Origin: Victivallales bacterium
GTDB lineage: Bacteria > Verrucomicrobiota > Lentisphaeria > Oligosphaerales > Lenti-02
Assembly: GCA_018648945.1 (NCBI GenBank)
Contig: JABGQJ010000108.1
Coordinates: 1-15,241 of the forward strand
DNA length: 15,241 nt
Direction of reading: 5' to 3'
Under the pieces are notes generated by a model. It made no database searches and was not told the DNA's origin. It worked only from the letters and a program-made list of their open reading frames with translations. This document shows positions 1 through 7,278 of the stretch, piece by piece (the first letter of the stretch is position 1; each line of letters starts with the position of its first letter). Both the position numbers and the translations under genes were made by a program.

Positions 1-572
1 CCATTCTCGTCCCCAAAGATCACGACCAAGCCGTTGAACCGGTTTCTCGCCAGCATGTCGAGATACCGTTCCCAGTAGTCCTCGTTGAAGAGGCGCTCCT
101 CCCACGTCTTCCGATGCATCGTGTAGACGGAGAGGGCACGTTCGGACACAGCGGAACACTCGGCTGTCTCCCGTACCTCGCTGAACGGGTCGGTGGGATC
201 CTCTGCCCACGCCACACGGTCGGCCATATCCAGCAGTGCGTACATCAGCCCGCGGTCATCCGAACCCGCCACGAGCCAGGAGGGCTTGCAGCGCCAGCGG
301 GTGCGCGCCAGGAGCAGCGATTCCGGTTCTGGCGAGAGAGCCGCCCGCTGTTCCCCGAGCAGGTCGGCGACGAGGCTGCCAGGCACCGGACAGCCCACGA
401 TGACCGCCTGTACCCCCGATATTGGGTCGGTGGCGGTCAATGCCTCCGTCCGAATACGACGGGCTGCAAGCGATCTTGAGAGTCTGCTGATTCCATGTCG
501 GCCCGCGGGTCCGATGTCAGCTCCGGCAACGATGGAAACACTGGAAATGGGGTTTGCCGTCACAGATTCCAT
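1..572 (-). CDS. Glycoside-hydrolase-like protein, N-terminal part (C-terminus beyond window)
   Basis: An open frame runs from an ATG at 572 to the left edge, giving about 190 residues of a longer protein. The first half looks like the small alpha/beta domain that precedes the barrel in several glycosidase families (GH20/GH67-type N-domains): it ends in a segment LVAGSDDRGLMYALLDMADR (residues 100-119), a pattern typical of that domain. From about residue 148 (SVYTMHRKTWEERLFNEDYW) it appears to enter a TIM barrel, with LDMLARNRFNGLVVIFGDEN before the cut. No signal peptide is visible, so it is probably cytoplasmic. The gene begins 18 bases after the stop of GRE1 and is the last visible gene of the operon. 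GTG at 563 is an alternative start with a GAGGA nine bases upstream. Exact enzyme activity is unknown; an exo-acting glycosidase on uronic acid or amino sugar oligomers is an inference. The catalytic residues are outside the window. Confidence 0.7.
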   Translation of the reverse strand, partial: MESVTANPISSVSIVAGADIGPAGRHGISRLSRSLAARRIRTEALTATDPISGVQAVIVGCPVPGSLVADLLGEQRAALSPEPESLLLARTRWRCKPSWLVAGSDDRGLMYALLDMADRVAWAEDPTDPFSEVRETAECSAVSERALSVYTMHRKTWEERLFNEDYWERYLDMLARNRFNGLVVIFGDEN

Positions 573-586
573 TCCTCACGCTTCAT
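560..586 (-). other. Eight-codon mini reading frame at the start of the last visible gene
   Basis: Minus-strand ATG at 586 has the best ribosome site in the area (GGAGG at 599-595, spacing eight) but reads only MKREEWNL before TGA at 562-560. That stop overlaps GTG at 563 (GTGA), an alternative start of the glycosidase-like gene. It may be a coupling leader, or the trace of a frameshift near the true start. Confidence 0.35.
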
Positions 587-590
587 AGCG

Positions 591-2900
591 TTACCCTCCC
601 TGCCGCCGGATTTGGTGGTCTTGCTGTTCACGACTCAGCATGGTGAAGAAGGCGCTCCACCCACCCATCCGGATTCGCAGAGAGCCATGGCTTTCCGGAT
701 CGCCCTGGGCGGCTTTCAGCTCCCCGGTATCGGCGACGGTCAGGGTCATCATGTTCCCGCCCGTTTCCACGAAGCTCCTGAGAATCGCGGTCATTCGCTC
801 GGCTCCCTTGGTCCCGTGGACCAGCCTGCGGGGCAGGCGCAGATCGAGCGGTCCGCCTGCAGACAGGTTCTCGTCGTGCATGCGAGCGTAGGACAGGATG
901 GCACCGGGGATTCCGAGGTGATCACGGCCGAGGGCAGGCGAGAAGTTGGAGGAGACCGGTTGCCCTGCATGCCGGCCGTCGGCCGAGGCGGCAAGTCCCT
1001 CGCCGATCCCCACGTACCAGGAGAAGGTGCCGACGCCACAGGAGAATGTGATGCTGGCTGCGTGCCTGGCCGCGTGTCTGGCAGTACCCTCGGTGAAGGC
1101 CTTCACGACCTGTCGTCCCAGGTCATCCGCGCGCGGGTCGTCGTTGCCGTATTTGGGGGCCGCCTCCAGCAGGGAGCGAAGGTGTGCATATCCCGCAAAG
1201 TCTGCGTCCAGCGCGTCGCAGAGATCGGCCATTGTGGCGGCCTTCGTCTCGAAGACCACGGTCTTGATCGCGACCAGCGAATCGATACAGTGGGCGGCGC
1301 TCTCGGCCAGCAAGGCGAAGGTGCGGAACGCCGCGCCGCCAGCGGTCATGTCCCTTCGCGAGTCGATGCACCCGGCGATGAGGGCGCTGAGCAGGGGGAC
1401 AGGAGCCAGGTTGCTGCGGTCGTCGATGGTCCGGGCTACCCGGTCGATCGTGCAGCCGATCATGTGGTCGAGCTGCCGTTCCCAGGCCTCGAAGACCTCC
1501 TGGAAGCTCGTCATCTCGCGCGGATCTCCCGTGTCCGGTCCCGTCGGCGCACCGTCGATCCTGGCTTGGACGCGCTGCAGGACCCACTCCAGGCAGAGCA
1601 TCGCACTCAGGCGCTGGAAACCGAAGTTGGTGCGTCCCGGGATGATCACTTCCCAGCAGCCATCGTTCGTGTAATCGCGGGCGTCGGGGGCGGGTATGCC
1701 GATGCGTTCGAGGGCTGGGATGATCTGGTCGTCATTGAAGAGGGCCGGCATGCCCCCGCCGTCCTTGAGCACGTCGCAGCTGTAGGCGAGAAGCTCCTCC
1801 GGGGAGTCCTTGTGCAGGCGGACAGTCAGCAGGGGATTGGTCATCTCGTTCCGGCGGTAGGCTTCCAGGAGCAGGTAGGCAAGCGGGTTGGTGCCGTCGT
1901 CGCCGTTTGGGGTCAGCCCGCCGACCACGATGTTCTGTAGCCAGTGGTTGGTGGCGTCCAGGCCATCCCGCCGGGTGCCGATCTGAGACGATGTGTAATG
2001 ACGCGTGCGGCGGGACGCATCCCGCTTCTCGGGCACGCGCGCTTCTGGGGCCTGGTCGTGGGTTGCCTTGGCCCGCTCGTTGAACTTCAGGCAGAAGCAG
2101 GCGACGAGTTCAGCAGCGGCAGCCCAGTCCAGCCTACCCACCTGCAGATCGCCTTGCAGGTAAGGCCAGGCGTATTGGTCCAGGCGTCCGATGGCGTTGC
2201 CGTTCATCGTGGAATGGAAGACCATGTGCAGCAACCACACCGACTGCAGGGCCTGACGGAAGGTGAGGGCAGGAAGAGCGGGCACCCGGCGCAGATCGGC
2301 AGCCATCTGCCGGAGCTCGGCAGCCCGGGTGGAATCGGAGTGCCCCTGCGCTTCCCCATCACAGTGGGCGGCCAAGCGCGACGCGAAGTCCAGCACACCA
2401 TCCAGCGCGATCACAACAGAGCGCAGGAAGGCCAGTTGCGCGTCCGTTTCCGCGCCTGCCATTTGCGCCTGGGCCTCGTCCCTGATGGTCACCAGTCCCC
2501 GTTGCAGAAGCGCCGGGTAGTCGGGTACGATGTGCCCGAAGCACCCCGTATTCCAGCCTTTGGCGCGGCCGTCGTGGATCTCATCCTCGGTGAGGTAGCG
2601 GGGGAACCCGTGTTCAGCGTGCAGGCGGGGCGATTCGAGAGTCATGGACCCGGCCAATAGCTGGCCATCCCAGAGGTCGGTCGGCATCTCGGACAGTTTC
2701 AAGGCAATTGCCAGGGCTTTCCGCACCGGAATCGGCTCCGCCATGTCGGCGGGATCGATGCAGGCTGGGCAGTCCCATTTTGCGGGGGGGGCCTGCATGG
2801 CGCTGCGCACTCTTCCGCGCAGGTCCGTCACCCGTGGGCGGTCGGGCAGTTCTCGGATCTGCTGGCTGGGGGACATGGCTGTTTCGGTCGGCGCCATCAT
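591..2900 (-). CDS. Glycyl radical enzyme GRE1 (pyruvate formate-lyase-like family, GCWE type)
   Basis: Full-length glycyl radical enzyme of 769 residues, normal for the family. The thiyl-radical site is Cys415 in NDGCWEVIIPGRT, with Glu417 placed as the acid/base of GCxE-type members. The radical is expected on Gly747 in RIRMGGWSAFF (742-752), followed by the usual Q-rich C-terminus. The GCxE arrangement is that of dehydratases, C-N/C-S lyases and decarboxylases, not of true pyruvate formate-lyase, which has adjacent cysteines; most annotation pipelines would nevertheless label it formate acetyltransferase. The N-terminal domain keeps the VRKALAIAL...LLAGS element seen in the family. It is a close paralogue of GRE3, sharing long identical blocks such as ALQSVWLLHMVFHSTMN. 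The start ATG at 2900 overlaps the stop of enolase-family enzyme B by four bases (ATGA), with GGAG eight bases upstream. It must be activated by the AE gene at 6325-7278, the only activase visible. The substrate is unknown; a sugar-acid derivative is an inference from neighbours. Confidence 0.93.
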   Translation of the reverse strand: MMAPTETAMSPSQQIRELPDRPRVTDLRGRVRSAMQAPPAKWDCPACIDPADMAEPIPVRKALAIALKLSEMPTDLWDGQLLAGSMTLESPRLHAEHGFPRYLTEDEIHDGRAKGWNTGCFGHIVPDYPALLQRGLVTIRDEAQAQMAGAETDAQLAFLRSVVIALDGVLDFASRLAAHCDGEAQGHSDSTRAAELRQMAADLRRVPALPALTFRQALQSVWLLHMVFHSTMNGNAIGRLDQYAWPYLQGDLQVGRLDWAAAAELVACFCLKFNERAKATHDQAPEARVPEKRDASRRTRHYTSSQIGTRRDGLDATNHWLQNIVVGGLTPNGDDGTNPLAYLLLEAYRRNEMTNPLLTVRLHKDSPEELLAYSCDVLKDGGGMPALFNDDQIIPALERIGIPAPDARDYTNDGCWEVIIPGRTNFGFQRLSAMLCLEWVLQRVQARIDGAPTGPDTGDPREMTSFQEVFEAWERQLDHMIGCTIDRVARTIDDRSNLAPVPLLSALIAGCIDSRRDMTAGGAAFRTFALLAESAAHCIDSLVAIKTVVFETKAATMADLCDALDADFAGYAHLRSLLEAAPKYGNDDPRADDLGRQVVKAFTEGTARHAARHAASITFSCGVGTFSWYVGIGEGLAASADGRHAGQPVSSNFSPALGRDHLGIPGAILSYARMHDENLSAGGPLDLRLPRRLVHGTKGAERMTAILRSFVETGGNMMTLTVADTGELKAAQGDPESHGSLRIRMGGWSAFFTMLSREQQDHQIRRQGG

Positions 2901-4042
2901 CCGTTTTCTCCAAAGAAACCATTGCCCGGAGCAAGGTGCGCGCGGACCACGTCCTCGTTCAGTTCCACGCCGAGGCCCGGCTTGTCTGGGACGACGAATT
3001 CATTGCCCTGCAGCAGCGGCTGGTCCGTTACGGCCAGGTCCCAGCGCCAGGGCGTCTGGTGCTCGTGGTATGGCAGTTCCATCACAATGAAGTTGCGGAT
3101 CGCGGCGCAGACGTGTGCCGATGCGGCCACGCCGACCGGGGAGGTGATGTTGTGGGCCGCAAAGGGCATGCAGTAGGTATCGGCGAGATCCGCGATCTTC
3201 TTCGCTTCCAGAATCCCCCCTGTGGCCGATACATCGACGTGCAACATGTCACAGGCCTGGCGTTGGATGAGCTCCCTGAACCCGTCCCGGCGGCAGAGGA
3301 ACTCCCCCGTGCAGATTGGGATCGAGGTCGATGCCGTCACGTTGGCGATCGCCTCCACATTCTCGTTCGGCACGGGGTCCTCGAGGAACATGAGATTGAA
3401 CGGCTCGAGCAGCCGGAGAAGCTTGGTCGCGGAATGGACGCTGTGCAGGGCGTGACAGTCGATACAGAGGTCGATGCCATCACCGATGGCGTCCCGAGCC
3501 GCCGCCACGAGAGAGGTCATCTTCGCCAGTTCCGCAGTTGACAGTTCGTGGTTCACGGCGTCCTGCCGCAGCTCGTTGGCGGAATTGTCGATATCGAACT
3601 TGATGGCTTGGTAGCCGTCAGCGACTCCCTCTCGGGCGCGGGCCGCCCAGGCTTCGGGCGTGTTCTCCCCTCCTTTGCCCCTTCCCACGTCTGCGTAGAG
3701 CCGGATCCGATCACGGTATTTGCCCCCGATGAGCCGGTAGACCGGCACCCCGAGCGCCTTCCCAAGCAGGTCCCAGAGGGCACACTCCACCCCGCCGATG
3801 GCGGCCAGAACGACCCCGGACCTAGCCCGGGCCGAACGGGTCATCTGGGTGTAGAGGGGCTCAACGTCCCGCGGGTCCTTGCCGATCAGCGTCGAACGCA
3901 GTTGCTTGACCACAACGTCCACGACACCCACCCCAGGATGGGCTTCCCCCAACCCTGTGATCCCCTCGTCGGTGAGGATCCGGACGTAGTTCCATTGCTT
4001 GAATCCCTTGACCGAAGTGGCTTGGACGTCTGTGATCTTCAT
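2897..4042 (-). CDS. Enolase-superfamily sugar-acid dehydratase B (mandelate racemase/galactonate dehydratase-like)
   Basis: A 381-residue protein with the enolase-superfamily layout: capping domain (about 1-120), then a barrel with Lys148 (IKFD, strand 2), metal ligands Asp195, Glu221 and Glu247 (LCIDCH, FLEDP, TGEF), Asp270 (HVDVSATGG), His297 (AAHNITSPVG) and Glu322 (VMELPYH). The His197 two residues after the first metal ligand (DxH) plus the Asp270/His297 pair is the pattern of galactonate- and mannonate-dehydratase-like enzymes, which abstract the proton alpha to a carboxylate and eliminate water to give a 2-keto-3-deoxy acid. Mg2+-dependent, cytosolic. Exact sugar acid cannot be told. 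The ATG at 4042 has GAGGA nine bases upstream and lies 12 bases after the GRE2 stop; the stop codon overlaps the GRE1 start. It belongs to a different subgroup from enzyme A in this operon, so the two probably use different substrates. A racemase or epimerase activity is the alternative. Confidence 0.9.
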   Translation of the reverse strand: MKITDVQATSVKGFKQWNYVRILTDEGITGLGEAHPGVGVVDVVVKQLRSTLIGKDPRDVEPLYTQMTRSARARSGVVLAAIGGVECALWDLLGKALGVPVYRLIGGKYRDRIRLYADVGRGKGGENTPEAWAARAREGVADGYQAIKFDIDNSANELRQDAVNHELSTAELAKMTSLVAAARDAIGDGIDLCIDCHALHSVHSATKLLRLLEPFNLMFLEDPVPNENVEAIANVTASTSIPICTGEFLCRRDGFRELIQRQACDMLHVDVSATGGILEAKKIADLADTYCMPFAAHNITSPVGVAASAHVCAAIRNFIVMELPYHEHQTPWRWDLAVTDQPLLQGNEFVVPDKPGLGVELNEDVVRAHLAPGNGFFGENG

Positions 4043-4054
4043 TGTTGGCCATCC

Positions 4055-6301
4055 TCATACGCGATGGGTTGTCAAGGCTATAAAGTGGTCCTGCTGGTCT
4101 TTGGGCAACGTCACGAAGTGCGCGCTCCAGCCGGTCACGCGAATCTGTAGTCCGGCATACTTCTCGGGCTCTTGCTGAGCCGCCCGCAACGTCTCCGCAT
4201 CGCAGACGTTGAACTGCAGCGCATACCCGCCCATGGAGAAAAAGGTCTTGATGAGCCCGACCATCGCTTGCAGGCCTTCCCGGCCCCGCACGGCCGACGG
4301 GTGCAATGTGACATCCAACACCGCGCCGTTGGGGGTGGCCACGTAATCGAGTCCGCCGGCCGACTTCAGCAGGGCCGTGACCCCCTTCCGGTCCATCCCC
4401 GGCATGGGGCCCACTCCCGGCGAAAGCGATTCCCCTGCTCTGCGGCCGTCCGGCAAGGCACCGGTATCCCGACCAAAGTGAATGCGGTGGTTGAGCGAGA
4501 ACAACGCAGCTTGAACCGGGCCGCCCCGACCGTTGACCAGCGCGTTGACCCGGCCGCAGTAGGTCTCACTCACCCTCTTGGCCAGCCCGTCGGCCTCGGG
4601 GTGCCCATTGCCCCATTTGGGAACCTGTTTGAGGATGAGCTGCCGCTCCGCCTCCCTCCCCGCGTAGTCTGTGTCCAGCATGGCGACGAATTCGGGCAGG
4701 GACATCCCATGATCTGCAAAGACCACCTGCTTGACCGAGAGCAGCGAGTCCGCCGCGTTGGCCAATCCGACCCCGACGCAGCCCACCGAATTGTAGTGTG
4801 CGCCGCCCTCCCCGATGTCTTTGCCGCGGGCCAGGCAGTCGTCGATCGTCCCGGCGATCAGGGGAGACGGGTTGATCTGCGGCCACTGCGCCTCGTGGAC
4901 TGCGGTACAGGCGACGGCACGTTCGACGATGTGGTCCAACTGCCGCGCGTAGGCAGCGTAGAATGCCTCGAAGTTGACAAAGGACTCGGGTAGCCCCGTT
5001 GCCGGGCCGACGCGTTGGCCGCTGCGCGGATCGATGCCGTCGTGCAGGGCGAGCTCGATGGGTTTGGCCAAGTTGACGATGATGTTCATCGTGCAGCCTG
5101 CCTCTTTGCCGTCAACGGCGGGCTCATAGCAACCAATGGGCAGGAAGGTGCGGGCATCCGCCAATGACTTCCCCTGCCGAACGACACCCTCCACGGCGGG
5201 CACATCGTTCATCAGGACGAATGAGTTGTGCCCCTTCCGGATGAGATCGGGCACTCGGTCGTACAGTCTGTCCGGGGTGCCGGGGAAGAAGCGGACCGAC
5301 AACTTGGGGTCTGGCGCATTCAGTTCCTCGTAGGCTTCCAAGGCAACGTAGGTGAGTTCGTTGGTGACGTCGCTGCCGTCGGCATGCTGTCCCCCGAAGA
5401 GGAAGTTCTTGCCGTTCTGCACCCCGCGCGTACGGGAGTACCACTTGATCCAGAAGAACTTGATGAGCTCCTTGGCCTGTTCGCGAGTCAGACGGCCTGC
5501 CTCGATGTCGGCTTGGTAGTAGGGATAGTAGGTCCGGTCGAAGTGCCCCATCGAGCGCACCAGTTCACCCTCCATCTCGATCAACTCGTGCATGAGCCAG
5601 GCGAACTGCAGGGCTTCGTGGAAGGTCCGGGGCCTGTCCTCCGGAACGTGTGCGCACACCGCGGCTACCGCAGTGAGTCGTTCCCGGTGCTCGGGGTGGC
5701 TGGAAGCCATGGACGCCGCGAGCGCCGCGAACCGCTGAGACAGGGCGATCGTCGCCCGGTAGACGATTGCCACCGCCTCGTAGAAGGCTGCTTGGGAAGC
5801 AGTGAGATCGCGCCCGTGCGCCGCTCGGCTCTGCTCGGCTTCTGTGATCAGCCCTGTCAGCCCCCTGCGGAACATGTTCTGCCAGCCCGGGGAGATGTGT
5901 CCGAGATCGATCCCCGCACGGCAAAGCCCGAGTTTCAGGGCGCGATCACACCACTCCGCCTCCTCCCGGATCGGACCGCGTTGGGCTTCGTGCAGCCAGC
6001 CTTCCCGGAGACGGCACAGGATGCCCCCGTGGTTGAGCTTGTCCACGAACCAGTCCTGAGGATCTATACAGAGCTGCGCACGGGTGACCACGAGGCGATA
6101 CGCGTGGGCCCGTTGCAGGACACGCGGCATGTCGGGGTGCTCGGCGAGGTAATCATCGACCGCCTGCTGGAGCCGTTCCGGAGGGAGGCCTGTATCCGGA
6201 TCAAACGGGATGCCTTGGAACTGCTCGTAGAGATGGCCCCGCAGGGCGTCAAACCGGCCCCATACCCCTGCCTGGCGCGTCTCTACTGCTGTTGGTGGCA
6301 T
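4055..6301 (-). CDS. Glycyl radical enzyme GRE2 (pyruvate formate-lyase-like family, GCYEP type)
   Basis: Complete 748-residue glycyl radical enzyme. Cys391 and Glu393 lie in LPIGCYEPAV (387-396) and the radical glycine is Gly724 in QIRVTGWSAHF (719-729), a near-canonical glycyl loop. Conserved family segments include FHEALQFAW (227-235), the glycine-rich EGGAHYNSVGC (498-508) and LPDGRRAGESLSPG (616-629). It differs throughout from GRE1 and GRE3, so it represents a separate enzyme and not another recent copy. The GCxE motif again argues against pyruvate formate-lyase and for an eliminase, lyase or decarboxylase. The ATG at 6301 has AGGAGA about seven bases upstream and follows the activase stop by 23 bases; enzyme B starts 12 bases after it. 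Placement directly downstream of the activase suggests the two may be the original pair, the GRE1/GRE3 type joining later, but that is inference. Substrate unknown. Confidence 0.92.
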   Translation of the reverse strand: MPPTAVETRQAGVWGRFDALRGHLYEQFQGIPFDPDTGLPPERLQQAVDDYLAEHPDMPRVLQRAHAYRLVVTRAQLCIDPQDWFVDKLNHGGILCRLREGWLHEAQRGPIREEAEWCDRALKLGLCRAGIDLGHISPGWQNMFRRGLTGLITEAEQSRAAHGRDLTASQAAFYEAVAIVYRATIALSQRFAALAASMASSHPEHRERLTAVAAVCAHVPEDRPRTFHEALQFAWLMHELIEMEGELVRSMGHFDRTYYPYYQADIEAGRLTREQAKELIKFFWIKWYSRTRGVQNGKNFLFGGQHADGSDVTNELTYVALEAYEELNAPDPKLSVRFFPGTPDRLYDRVPDLIRKGHNSFVLMNDVPAVEGVVRQGKSLADARTFLPIGCYEPAVDGKEAGCTMNIIVNLAKPIELALHDGIDPRSGQRVGPATGLPESFVNFEAFYAAYARQLDHIVERAVACTAVHEAQWPQINPSPLIAGTIDDCLARGKDIGEGGAHYNSVGCVGVGLANAADSLLSVKQVVFADHGMSLPEFVAMLDTDYAGREAERQLILKQVPKWGNGHPEADGLAKRVSETYCGRVNALVNGRGGPVQAALFSLNHRIHFGRDTGALPDGRRAGESLSPGVGPMPGMDRKGVTALLKSAGGLDYVATPNGAVLDVTLHPSAVRGREGLQAMVGLIKTFFSMGGYALQFNVCDAETLRAAQQEPEKYAGLQIRVTGWSAHFVTLPKDQQDHFIALTTHRV

Positions 6302-6324
6302 ATACGTTCTCCTGGGGAGCCGGC

Positions 6325-7278
6325 TCAGACGACCTCGATCTGGAGTCCTGCTTCTGTGCCCATGCGGACGATCTCGTTCAGTCGTTCTGGGCTCTGTGGC
6401 TCGACCGTGATGGCGAAGGGCCTATCGAGCCACTCGTATTTGGCCGAGCTGGCGGGGTTGAATGGCAGAACACCGACCTTGGCTAGCCCCGCATCACGCA
6501 TGAAGCTGAAGATGCCTGCCAGGTTGGCATCGGTGTCCGTGATCCCCGGAATCAGCGGCACTCTCACCTGGACCCGCTCCGGGGGAAGACGGCGGGCATT
6601 GTCCAGGATGCGCGCGTTATCCGCCCCGGTCCACTCCCGGTGTGCGGAGTCGTCGATGAGTTTGATGTCGTAGAGAACCAGATCACAGAGGTCCGCCAGC
6701 CGCTCAAGTGTTTCCCAGGCGCATGCTCCACAGGTCTCGATGGCCGTGTGTATGCCCTGCTCTCGGCATCCGGCGAGCACAGCGGCGGCGAAGTCTGCCT
6801 GCATCGTCACCTCCCCGCCTGACAATGTGATGCCGCCGCCGGAATGCCGGAAAAACGGCTCTATCCGGACCGCCCTGCCAATGATCTCCGAGGCTGCCAC
6901 GTCCTCGCCACGGCGAGAAAGTGCGCCAGTCGGGCAGGTCGCGACGCAGGCCCCGCAGATGACGCAGCCGTTCCTTCCGTAGATATGGGTGCTGGCAGTC
7001 ACGCGATGGTGTCCCTGCTCACAGGCCTGGACGCAGGCTCCGCAGAACGCACAGCGATCCCGAGCCAGAATGACTTCGGACGCCAGCTCCTGGGACTCCG
7101 GGCTGTGGCACCATCGGCAGGTCAACGGACAGCCCTTCAGGTAGACGGCCATGCGGATGCCCGGGCCGTCGTGGACGGCAAACGTGTCGATATCGAAGAC
7201 CCGCCCCGTCACGTCCTGGCTGGGCGAGTGGCACGCTGTGGGTGAACTGGGCGACGGAGCCATCTTGGGATCGTTCAA
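6325..7278 (-). CDS. Glycyl-radical enzyme activating protein (radical SAM, with two ferredoxin-like clusters)
   Basis: Radical-SAM activase that installs the glycyl radical on partner enzymes by reductive cleavage of S-adenosylmethionine. Numbering from the TTG start (317 residues): the radical-SAM cluster motif CxxxCxxC is Cys50, Cys54, Cys57 in KGCPLTCRWCHSPES; two CxxCxxCxxxC motifs (Cys76/79/82/86 and Cys105/108/111/115) should carry two further 4Fe-4S clusters, as in activases of GCxE-type enzymes but not of pyruvate formate-lyase; SGGE (153-156) contacts SAM; DIKLID (204-209) and RVPLIPGITD are family hallmarks. TTG at 7278 is preferred because GGAGG sits nine bases upstream and the codon overlaps the GRE3 stop (TTGA). 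The in-frame ATG at 7263 would give 312 residues but has no well-spaced ribosome site. It lies between GRE3 and GRE2 and is the only activase in view, so it probably serves all three GREs. Confidence 0.93.
   Translation of the reverse strand: MNDPKMAPSPSSPTACHSPSQDVTGRVFDIDTFAVHDGPGIRMAVYLKGCPLTCRWCHSPESQELASEVILARDRCAFCGACVQACEQGHHRVTASTHIYGRNGCVICGACVATCPTGALSRRGEDVAASEIIGRAVRIEPFFRHSGGGITLSGGEVTMQADFAAAVLAGCREQGIHTAIETCGACAWETLERLADLCDLVLYDIKLIDDSAHREWTGADNARILDNARRLPPERVQVRVPLIPGITDTDANLAGIFSFMRDAGLAKVGVLPFNPASSAKYEWLDRPFAITVEPQSPERLNEIVRMGTEAGLQIEVV

Noticed and set aside
495..1940. Long plus-strand open frame (481 codons) opposite GRE1
   Set aside because: It lies entirely opposite a strongly supported glycyl radical enzyme, has low-complexity Arg/Gly/Val-rich composition without motifs, and is expected from high GC in the coding strand.
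591..2900. Annotation of GRE1 (and likewise GRE2 and GRE3) as pyruvate formate-lyase
   Set aside because: All three have a single Cys followed by x-Glu at the active site instead of adjacent cysteines, and the activase has extra ferredoxin clusters.
5228..6673. Long plus-strand open frame (481 codons) opposite GRE2 and the activase
   Set aside because: It crosses two good genes on the other strand and shows no domain; an antisense shadow of GC-rich coding sequence.
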